A stretch of 6,795 nucleotides of DNA. Origin: Verrucomicrobiota bacterium (lineage in GTDB: Bacteria; Verrucomicrobiota; Verrucomicrobiia; Verrucomicrobiales; Akkermansiaceae). Under the pieces are notes generated by a model. That model had not been told where the DNA came from. It searched no databases and saw only the letters and a program-made list of their open reading frames with translations. Location: positions 1-6,795 of the forward strand of contig JAPLUJ010000223.1 in the NCBI GenBank assembly GCA_026397695.1, read 5' to 3'. Of the stretch, positions 1-5,700 are shown one piece after another. How positions within the stretch are numbered: the first letter of the stretch is position 1; the number at the start of each line of letters is the position of its first letter. Position numbers and translations under genes: made by a program.

Positions 1-1
1 A

Positions 2-595
2 TTCCGCGAGATCCGCAGACAGGCAGGCGCGCAGGACATCCGCAAATACCTCGCGAACCGCTTCGTAAGCCAGCGTCTGGATGAAGTCATGCGGGAGGCT
101 CCCTTTCATGCCTCGGCGAAGTTGTTGCACCTGCAGGCGAACGGACATCGACCCACCGTCGTTTCGCGCAAGGTGCTTGCCGCCGAACTCCGCAGCACCC
201 TCGACCAGATGAATTGGATCCTCAAAATCGCCACCATCATCGAGACCAACTGGAAAGTGAGTTATGATGCATCTAGCAAACCGTTCAATGTCACCGAGGG
301 TTACAAAATCAACTCTGCGGATAATGCCAAAATGGGCGATACTTACAGCGTCTGCCGCACCCGGGTGGATGTCTTGAAACGCAGCTATGTGGAGAAAAAA
401 GACCTCGATCTGGTGGAGCGCATGCTCGATGTCACCAACACGCTGCGAGATCTCCACAAAGGCTTGCGGACGATTGGTCCTCTGAATATCGAGGAAGTGC
501 GCAAAGCCTGCCGCGATTTGCTGAGCCGCCACAAGAAACTCAACGCCTTGCTTGATAGTGAAATCGGCGAACCGCAACTTCCGCTCAACTCTTGA
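2..595 (+). CDS. Hypothetical protein, 3' part only
   Basis: The frame is already open at the first bases of the window and stops with TGA at 593-595, giving 197 residues of a protein whose start lies outside. An internal ATG at 89 would give 168 residues, but the same frame reads through upstream with similar amino acid use, so a longer protein is more likely. I do not recognise the family. The visible part is soluble and strongly charged, with long amphipathic helix-like stretches rich in Lys, Arg, Glu, Asp and Leu, especially in the last 80 residues. It has one Cys and no signal peptide, membrane segment or catalytic motif that I can name. The helical C-terminal half would fit a binding or structural role, but that is a guess. 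The next gene on the same strand starts 85 bases later, so co-transcription is possible. I am confident it is coding; the function is unknown. Confidence 0.6.
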   Translation, partial: FREIRRQAGAQDIRKYLANRFVSQRLDEVMREAPFHASAKLLHLQANGHRPTVVSRKVLAAELRSTLDQMNWILKIATIIETNWKVSYDASSKPFNVTEGYKINSADNAKMGDTYSVCRTRVDVLKRSYVEKKDLDLVERMLDVTNTLRDLHKGLRTIGPLNIEEVRKACRDLLSRHKKLNALLDSEIGEPQLPLNS

Positions 596-644
596 CCTTG
601 CGGTATCAATACCCCCCCACGGAAACCTGACCTTGGAAACCTGA
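593..644 (+). repeat. Short direct repeats in the 596-680 spacer
   Basis: GGAAACCTGA occurs at 621-630 and again at 635-644. TGACCTTG occurs at 593-600, across the stop codon of the upstream gene, and again at 628-635. The result is a small imperfect duplication just before the ankyrin gene. No Shine-Dalgarno sequence or convincing promoter is visible in this spacer. The repeats may be a slippage duplication or a binding site; nothing in the sequence decides. Confidence 0.35.
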
Positions 645-680
645 TTGCAGCGGGCCAAGCAAGCGGTTAGCATCTTTGCC

Positions 681-2675
681 ATGGTGATTCACCGCCGGAA
701 TCCGCCACTTGGCCAATGTGGCGTGCTGTTGCTTGCGGCCATGTTGGCGGTGGGTTGCGATACCCCGCAAAAACAGGCGCTCAAGGAATTGGCGCGGTCT
801 GGTATCGAACCGTCCGGCCCCGCACTGGTGCGGGCACTGCTCGATCATGACACGGCGCTTGCCGCGCTGCTGCTGGAGGCCGGCGTTTACACCGAACAAC
901 GTGACACCCAAGGCCGAACGCCGCTCGCTATCGCCGTCGAGAACCACGATCTCGCCGCGGCTTTCATGCTCCTCAATGCCCATGCCAATGTGGACGCCAC
1001 GGTAGCAAATCACGCGTGCGTCCTGGGCATCGCCGTGGCACGGGGAGATGCGGTGATGGCCGCTGCCCTGTTAGACGCGGGAGCCCGCGCGGAGGGTTTG
1101 ATGCCGGATGGTGAAAAAGTCCTGCCATGGGCGATTCGTCAAGGTCGGCTCGAGCTGGTCAAGATGATGATGAAAGCGGGTGCGGACCCACACCTCAAGG
1201 ACCGCCGGGAAAACCCGTTGCTTCACGTTGCGATGGAATCCGGACGGCGTGATCTCATGGACGCCCTCATTCAACTGGGCGCGGATCCTGGAGCCACCAA
1301 TGCCGCAGGGGAAACCACGATCCATCTTGCATTGCGGCAGGGATGGATCGCCGCCGTTGCCAAACTCGCCGCCGCCGGGGCGGATCCGAATGCTGCCGGC
1401 CCCGATGGCCGCACTTTGCTGGAACAAGCGGTGGCCGAAGAAAACCCGCAACGGACTGCACTCTTATTGAGTATCGGTGCCGATCCAAACCACCGGCAGA
1501 ATCCCGATAGGGCATCCACCCCGTTGCAAAAGGCCTTTGATAGTCACCGCCCAGATCTGTTAGAGGTCTTCTTGAAACACGGCGCAAAACCGCTGGACGG
1601 CGACTGGAATACCTGGCTTTGGCGGGCGTTCCGCAAGCGGGATCTAGACAAAGCCCGACTCCTGCTTGCGCATGCCGTTCAGGCATCCCACCTCGGACCC
1701 GACGGGTTGCGGTTGCTGGAAACCGCCGCGCATGACGGCCAATGTGATTTTGTCAAACTGCTGCTTGATTATGGATGCCCCGCAGGGCGCGTGTTGTATC
1801 TAGCGAGTGCCCGCGGCGATCATCACATGGTGAGTTTGCTGCTAGCCTGTGGGGTTTCACCCGGCTTTACCCAAATCCCCACGCGGGATACCGCGTTGAG
1901 CGCCGCGATTCGTGGCCGTCACGATCACGTGGCTGAGTTGTTAGTCCAACATGGTGCTCTCACCCACCTGAGCGTACCCGAGGGCCAGACGGCATTCCAC
2001 TTGGCCATTGCCACCGGTTGTCATCGCACCGTCCAACAACTCCTCGCCTCCGGCGCAAACCCCAATGCCCCATTCGTGCTTCCGGTCTCGCCAACCTTCC
2101 TCCGCCAAGTCCGCTCGGGAGTGATGCGCTGGCTCCTCAAGATGGACCGCAACGTCACACCACTCATGGTAGCCATCGATTCAGGCAATGTCCGTACCGC
2201 CCAAGCTCTTATCCATGCCGGGGCGAAAACCCATGTCCGGACGCGCTTCACGGAGTTGGAGCCGCTCAATCTGGCCACTGAACGCAAGGATGTGAAAATG
2301 ATGCGGCTTTTACTCGGCCGGGATCCCTACAACGAGGAACGCGCTATCGAAGTCAGCCTCTCCGAACAACGGGCCCGCCTGCTGGATGCCGAGAACAACG
2401 AGATTTTCTCCACCCGGATTTCCACCGGCCGCCGCGGCTTTGACACACCCACCGGCGAGTATGTCATCACCAATAAACACCGCGAGTGGACCTCGACGCT
2501 CTATCACGCCAGCATGCCGTATTTCCAACGCCTAAGTTGTGGCAACTTCGGGCTCCACCAAGGCTACGTGCCCGGTTACCCGGCATCGCACGGTTGCATC
2601 AGGGTGCCCGCCGACAAGGCCGCCAAACTGTTCTCCCTGACCCGGACAGGTGACCGGGTGACGATTCTGCCATAA
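681..2675 (+). CDS. Ankyrin-repeat lipoprotein with C-terminal L,D-transpeptidase (YkuD) domain
   Basis: Encodes 664 residues from ATG 681. A TTG at 645 would add 12 residues, but 681 puts the lipoprotein signal in the usual place: basic start (HRR), hydrophobic stretch at about 14-25, and lipobox AVGC with Cys26 as the lipidated residue. Asp follows Cys26; in enterobacteria Asp at +2 keeps lipoproteins in the inner membrane, which may not hold here. Residues about 46-550 form some 15 ankyrin-like units of about 33 residues, with LLL..GA(D/N)P turns such as AGADPNAAG near 232-240. Units near 46-75 and 309-339 are degenerate, and an insert lies near 466-491. Residues about 552-664 match YkuD L,D-transpeptidases, with a STG...DTPTGEY segment at 581-593, His626, and the catalytic motif SHGCIRV at 636-642 (His637, Cys639, Arg641). 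Such enzymes make 3-3 peptidoglycan cross-links or attach proteins to the wall. The repeats probably dock a partner in the periplasm; that is inference. No Shine-Dalgarno is visible. Confidence 0.9.
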   Translation: MVIHRRNPPLGQCGVLLLAAMLAVGCDTPQKQALKELARSGIEPSGPALVRALLDHDTALAALLLEAGVYTEQRDTQGRTPLAIAVENHDLAAAFMLLNAHANVDATVANHACVLGIAVARGDAVMAAALLDAGARAEGLMPDGEKVLPWAIRQGRLELVKMMMKAGADPHLKDRRENPLLHVAMESGRRDLMDALIQLGADPGATNAAGETTIHLALRQGWIAAVAKLAAAGADPNAAGPDGRTLLEQAVAEENPQRTALLLSIGADPNHRQNPDRASTPLQKAFDSHRPDLLEVFLKHGAKPLDGDWNTWLWRAFRKRDLDKARLLLAHAVQASHLGPDGLRLLETAAHDGQCDFVKLLLDYGCPAGRVLYLASARGDHHMVSLLLACGVSPGFTQIPTRDTALSAAIRGRHDHVAELLVQHGALTHLSVPEGQTAFHLAIATGCHRTVQQLLASGANPNAPFVLPVSPTFLRQVRSGVMRWLLKMDRNVTPLMVAIDSGNVRTAQALIHAGAKTHVRTRFTELEPLNLATERKDVKMMRLLLGRDPYNEERAIEVSLSEQRARLLDAENNEIFSTRISTGRRGFDTPTGEYVITNKHREWTSTLYHASMPYFQRLSCGNFGLHQGYVPGYPASHGCIRVPADKAAKLFSLTRTGDRVTILP

Positions 2676-2676
2676 G

Positions 2677-2700
2677 AAAAAATCGGGAACAGGGGCCGAT
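2677..2700 (-). terminator. Candidate intrinsic terminator of the HzsA-related gene
   Basis: Read on the minus strand just past the stop at 2724, ATCGG (2700-2696) pairs with CCGAT (2686-2682) across a 9-base loop. A run of six T follows, its first T being the last base of the stem. The stem is only five base pairs, so termination may be weak. The element lies in the 48-base gap between two converging genes. For the plus-strand ankyrin gene the T run would be on the wrong side. Confidence 0.4.
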
Positions 2701-2723
2701 GGGACCTATCAAAAGCCAACATG

Positions 2724-4829
2724 TCAGTTTCCTGGGGCTTCGGATTCCGCGACATTGTTCTCAGGTGCATTGCGCCGCTCATCCTTGACAGTTTCGCGCT
2801 GGCGGCGTGGTGTCCACCAGAACGAGCGCCAATAGGCTTCGTCCAAGGCATAGACATCCAGTGGCGTGGTTGCCGCATCGAAGCCGGCAGGCAACAGGCC
2901 GTACCCTTTCATTTCGCGGATATAATGCCCATTGGGGCGGAACATGGGAGACTGGAATGCCGTGTCGGTCTCCTCCGCCATCGCGGCGCACGTGCCGGGA
3001 TAAAAAGCACCCGCGTCGATCCACAGGCGCACCACATTGCGTTCCTGAGCCGACAGCCGTGCGTCGTAATGCGATCCGTCGCACAGTTTCATCAACCGGC
3101 TGGCGGAACTGCCGATCGTTCGTGGCGCACGGTTGCCGTCAGCGTCCTGGCCGTGCGACACCAACCCCTTCGTGGTAAGCAGCGTCCGGTACGCACGCGA
3201 GAACACCCGCAAGCCGCCGGGTCCGCCGCTAAGGTCGATCTGTCCTTCCGCCTTGTCGGGTCTGTGGCACCGCACGCAGTGCCGGTCGAGGACCGGCTGC
3301 ACGTCACGGGGAAAGTCGATGACCGACGGCACGCCGACGACCGGCGCGATCAGGCTGGGTGGACGGCACAGCGCGGCCAGCGTCGCGGCGCGCGGCGCGG
3401 GAAACGTGCGCGTGCGCGGCTCGTGGCAGCCCACGCAGCCGGTCACCTCGCCTGGTTGGACCGTGACGAAGCTCTGCATGCGTTTTACGGACAAGTCATT
3501 TTCGTCGAGGGCCACAAAGAACAGGCTTCGCAACGCCGGGACCTCGAGATAAGCCGAGCCGTCCGCCTCGACCGGCACGGTGCCGAGGATGCGCTTGAGC
3601 GTGAACGTGCCGTCGATGCTGGTATTGTGCTCCGTCGTGCCGTTGAGGTTCACCGGCTTGGGGAGTTGCTCCAGCACCAGCAGCTTGCGAATCTCGCCGG
3701 GCTTCACGCCCGGCATGTTCCGCCCGTGCAGCACGTCGGCCAGAACCAGGCGCCCGGTGGCCTGCGCGAGGTCGGTGCGCGCCGCGATCACCGGTTCTCG
3801 CGCGCGCGGCTGTAGCGGCCGTGGTTCGTGAACCTGTAACCCGCCCGGCCCGGCCGGCAGCTCGTACAGCGCTTCTGATTGCCCCTGCGCGTTGACCAGC
3901 AGAATCTTTGTGCCGCTCGCAACCAGATGGCAGTCTTCCGAAAGCGGATAGGGATCGCGATTGTTTTGACGCGCATCGAGCGTGCGCACTCTGGTGCGCT
4001 CGTCCGGCCCGCTGCGCGGATCAATCAGGACCAGACGTCCCGCGTGCTCCGTCCGACCGTGGCCGGGCGAGATGATGCACACTACGCTATGACTACCCGG
4101 CACCGGCTTGGCGTCAACGATCACGTCGTCGCCGTGCATGTTGCCGAAGTAAACCATCTGGCCGGCCCCGTCCGGGTTGATGGTCCAGAGGTGGTGGTAG
4201 CGGACGCGGCTGCGATCGACGTACTCCCAACGCGTGTAAAGAATGCGGCCGTCGGGCAGCATCCACGGCGTGTTGTCGTGGACGATGTTGCTGGAGAGCA
4301 TGCGCGCGTCGCTCCCGTCCGCGCGGCTGCGGTAGAGGACGGCCACGGGCGTGTACCAACAAGCCACGAACCGGTTGCAGCGCGACGAGCAGAATACAAG
4401 GTCGCCGTCGGGCAGGTAGATCGGCTCAAAATCATCCCACTCGCCCCGGGTGATCTGGCGCAGGCCCGTGCCATCGGCACCGATCTCGTACAAATGGTAG
4501 TGATGAGTGCCACCAGGCCGATAGGCGAAGAGGATGGTTTGGCCGTCGTAGCTGACGGTCCCATAGACCCACTGGTTTGGATTGCGGTCATAGTGGCCGA
4601 AGTTGGCGTAGTAGTGGCCGTCGCGTCCGGGGGCACGCACCGCAAATACGATTTCCTTAACGTCGCGCAAAGGGCCCCGTAGCGCCTCGGCCAACAATGG
4701 CCCCGCCGTGCGTTCCGTGACTTGAGCAAGGGTGGGCTGGGCGGCCAATGAGACCACCGTGGCACTGAACGACCCGCCGAATACGACCAGTCCGGCCATC
4801 AAGAAGCGGCTGAGCAAACGGAGTTTCAT
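2724..4829 (-). CDS. HzsA-related exported di-heme c-type cytochrome with beta-propeller
   Basis: Encodes 701 residues from the ATG ending at 4829. In-frame ATGs at 4850 and 4856 exist, but 4829 has a GGAAGA ribosome site and opens directly into a signal peptide (MKLRLLSRF, then a hydrophobic stretch to about residue 30; cleavage likely near 29-35). Residues about 55-330 carry TolB/WD-like blade motifs such as SYDGQTILFAYR (93-104), LPDGDLVF (139-146) and LPDGRILYTRW (191-201), with Cys147, Cys151 and Cys157 clustered. Residues about 415-470 match the middle domain of hydrazine synthase alpha (VPVEADGSAYLEVPA, LDEND), ending in heme site CVGCH at 465-469. A second site, CVRCH at 518-522, lies in a C-terminal cytochrome-like domain. 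Two hemes, propeller, middle and C-terminal domains match the HzsA layout; Kuenenia HzsA is somewhat longer. HzsA-related proteins are frequent in planctomycetes and verrucomicrobia outside anammox, with unknown role. No hzsB or hzsC gene is nearby, so hydrazine synthesis is not implied. A periplasmic redox or electron-transfer role is likely. The gene looks richer in GC than its neighbours. Confidence 0.85.
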   Translation of the reverse strand: MKLRLLSRFLMAGLVVFGGSFSATVVSLAAQPTLAQVTERTAGPLLAEALRGPLRDVKEIVFAVRAPGRDGHYYANFGHYDRNPNQWVYGTVSYDGQTILFAYRPGGTHHYHLYEIGADGTGLRQITRGEWDDFEPIYLPDGDLVFCSSRCNRFVACWYTPVAVLYRSRADGSDARMLSSNIVHDNTPWMLPDGRILYTRWEYVDRSRVRYHHLWTINPDGAGQMVYFGNMHGDDVIVDAKPVPGSHSVVCIISPGHGRTEHAGRLVLIDPRSGPDERTRVRTLDARQNNRDPYPLSEDCHLVASGTKILLVNAQGQSEALYELPAGPGGLQVHEPRPLQPRAREPVIAARTDLAQATGRLVLADVLHGRNMPGVKPGEIRKLLVLEQLPKPVNLNGTTEHNTSIDGTFTLKRILGTVPVEADGSAYLEVPALRSLFFVALDENDLSVKRMQSFVTVQPGEVTGCVGCHEPRTRTFPAPRAATLAALCRPPSLIAPVVGVPSVIDFPRDVQPVLDRHCVRCHRPDKAEGQIDLSGGPGGLRVFSRAYRTLLTTKGLVSHGQDADGNRAPRTIGSSASRLMKLCDGSHYDARLSAQERNVVRLWIDAGAFYPGTCAAMAEETDTAFQSPMFRPNGHYIREMKGYGLLPAGFDAATTPLDVYALDEAYWRSFWWTPRRQRETVKDERRNAPENNVAESEAPGN

Positions 4830-4839
4830 GGCGACGAAT

Positions 4840-4845
4840 TCTTCC
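4840..4845 (-). promoter_or_regulatory. Ribosome binding site GGAAGA that decides the HzsA-related start
   Basis: GGAAGA on the minus strand lies 10 bases before the ATG ending at 4829. The in-frame ATGs at 4850 and 4856 have no comparable purine run ahead of them, which supports 4829 as the start. The other complete genes in the window have no such site. Confidence 0.45.
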
Positions 4846-4909
4846 GACATTGTCATTCAGCATAAGACAAAGTCCGTGTGGCTGCTGCCAACGCGGTATG
4901 AGGGGCGGC

Positions 4910-5155
4910 TCATGGATGGCAAGCTACGTTTGCTCCCGAAAGTTGACAAGGCGTATTGTGGGTGAAGGTGAACGCCGCAGCAGTGGCGGTTCCCGTGGTC
5001 AGTTCGGACGCCATGATGGCGACGCGATGGTGGTTGCAGATATCCACCAGTGCGGTTGCGGCGCTTGGCTCTCTTTCCGGCTCAAACTCGCGACGGATGG
5101 CATCCCTGTGGAATCCTCCTCCATCTGTCATATCCGTGCCAACAAGCAAGGCCAT
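4910..5155 (-). CDS. Possible small or decayed hypothetical ORF
   Basis: This is an 81-residue frame starting at an internal ATG of the longer open stretch described for the intergenic region. Third codon positions are GC-rich (44 of the first 68 codons after the ATG by hand count), which is compatible with coding but not decisive in this genome. It has no domain, signal peptide or membrane segment that I recognise. It would lie upstream of the HzsA-related gene on the same strand, ending 80 bases before it. It could equally be chance or a pseudogene remnant. Confidence 0.15.
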   Translation of the reverse strand: MALLVGTDMTDGGGFHRDAIRREFEPEREPSAATALVDICNHHRVAIMASELTTGTATAAAFTFTHNTPCQLSGANVACHP

Positions 5156-5277
5156 TCTGTCAATTTCAAGCCATGAATCGACAACCCCTTGCGTGGCGGA
5201 ACTCCCGGCAGCAAATCGCTTTCCGTAATGGGTAACTCTTACGTGAGCGGAAAAAACCGTTAATTTTCTGCTTTTGC

Positions 5278-5305
5278 TTGCCCTTATTTAAATACGCTCT
5301 TAAAT
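5278..5305 (+). promoter_or_regulatory. Candidate sigma-70-type promoter of the ars cluster
   Basis: TTGCCC (5278-5283) as -35 and TTAAAT (5300-5305) as -10 are separated by 16 bases, each with four of six consensus matches. Transcription would begin near 5312, only a few bases before the arsR ATG at 5316. A nearly leaderless message would explain why arsR has no Shine-Dalgarno. This is the AT-richest short stretch ahead of the ars genes. Confidence 0.4.
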
Positions 5306-5306
5306 A
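5285..5306 (+). promoter_or_regulatory. arsO: Candidate ArsR operator (perfect 7-8-7 inverted repeat)
   Basis: TATTTAA (5285-5291) and TTAAATA (5300-5306) are perfect reverse complements separated by eight bases. The repeat covers the proposed -10 element and ends nine bases before the arsR start. ArsR/SmtB dimers bind AT-rich inverted repeats that overlap their own promoters and block RNA polymerase until the metalloid binds. The same bases also form an imperfect 11-base direct repeat (5287-5297 and 5299-5309, nine matches). Position and symmetry support an operator; the AT-rich sequence means some chance symmetry is possible. Confidence 0.5.
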
Positions 5307-5315
5307 TGCTGCGTC

Positions 5316-5684
5316 ATGGCCGTCAAGCAATCGAGTTCAGAGCAGGTCGTCGCGATCTACAAGTGCCTGTGCGACTTCAAGCGCCTGCGGATTCTCAACC
5401 TGCTGCGCGTTGGGCCGCAGTGTGTTTGCCATATTGAGAAGGTGCTCGGCATCGGTTCGGTGAGGACCTCCCAGCAACTCGCGTATCTGCGCCGCCACGC
5501 AATGGTGGAGGTCGAGGTCCGTGGCACTTGGCGGGTGTATGCGCTGCCAGCCAAACCGGGACCGGCATTGGCGGCCAACCTCGCCTGCCTGCAAGATTGC
5601 ATCTTCGAAGGGAAAATTTTCCGCGACGATCTCGCACGCTTGCATAAAATCCGCAACACCCGATGCGGCCCCAAACCGCTCTAA
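5316..5684 (+). CDS. arsR: ArsR/SmtB-family metalloregulatory repressor
   Basis: Encodes 122 residues, the usual size for this family of dimeric winged-helix repressors that leave DNA when they bind As(III) or related metals. [10 protein letters not shown] (21-30) leads into the recognition region. [10 protein letters not shown] (35-44) is the equivalent of the ELCVCDL arsenite site of plasmid R773 ArsR, with Cys36 and Cys38 in the CxC positions. [17 protein letters not shown] (48-64) is the DNA-reading helix, and RGTWRVYAL (69-77) is the wing. The third R773 cysteine is Glu41 here, but Cys17, Cys19, Cys91, Cys95 and Cys117 are additional, so the As(III) site may be completed elsewhere. The start follows the inverted repeat by nine bases and has no Shine-Dalgarno, consistent with near-leaderless transcription. 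arsC follows after 16 bases, pointing to one autoregulated operon. The inducer is most likely arsenite or antimonite, inferred from the CxC site and the neighbour. Confidence 0.9.
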   Translation: MAVKQSSSEQVVAIYKCLCDFKRLRILNLLRVGPQCVCHIEKVLGIGSVRTSQQLAYLRRHAMVEVEVRGTWRVYALPAKPGPALAANLACLQDCIFEGKIFRDDLARLHKIRNTRCGPKPL

Positions 5685-5700
5685 CAAACCACTGCCGTTC

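Larger units (their letters stand above)
4830..5277. other. Intergenic region between diverging genes, with an unassigned minus-strand open frame
   Basis: This stretch of about 450 bases separates the diverging HzsA-related gene and arsR. No RNA gene, insertion sequence end or convincing hzsA-side promoter was found. The minus strand is open from 5287 down to a stop at 4910-4912, about 125 codons, but the only ATG is well inside, at 5155 (81 residues), and has no Shine-Dalgarno before it. Its middle reads like a charged soluble helix (HRDAIRREFEPERE), so it could be a decayed gene that has lost its start. Plus-strand frames at 4850-5176 and 4956-5228 overlap it and look less protein-like. I recognise no family in any of them. 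A minus-strand GGAGGAGG run near 5118-5125 precedes an out-of-frame ATG that opens only about 34 codons. Confidence 0.35.

Noticed and set aside
645..680. TTG 645 as start of the ankyrin protein
   Set aside because: It adds 12 residues ahead of an already well-placed lipoprotein signal and has no better ribosome site than ATG 681.
606..1013. A 135-codon minus-strand frame over the start of the ankyrin gene
   Set aside because: It overlaps the lipobox and first repeats of a well-supported gene and shows no domain.
2721..3815. A 364-codon plus-strand open frame opposite the HzsA-related gene
   Set aside because: It is antisense to a gene with clear heme and propeller motifs; its translation is rich in Arg, Ala, Gly and His with no domain. 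Long shadow frames are expected opposite GC-rich genes.
3879..4682. A 267-codon plus-strand open frame opposite the HzsA-related gene
   Set aside because: Same reason: repetitive Val, Ala, Asp, His and Arg composition typical of the complement of a GC-rich coding strand, with no recognisable motif.
2724..4829. A hydrazine synthase (anammox) locus
   Set aside because: Only an alpha-like protein is present; the beta and gamma subunits and hydrazine dehydrogenase are absent from the window, and HzsA-related proteins occur in non-anammox bacteria.
4850..5228. Plus-strand frames in the intergenic region as genes before arsR
   Set aside because: No ribosome site, no recognisable family, and the amino acid make-up (Ser, Arg, Gly and Cys rich, or Ser, Ala and Val rich) looks like chance reading.
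5521..5700. A longer start for the arsC fusion inside arsR
   Set aside because: The upstream extension overlaps arsR in another frame and adds no domain, while ATG 5701 places the P-loop at the usual distance from the N-terminus.
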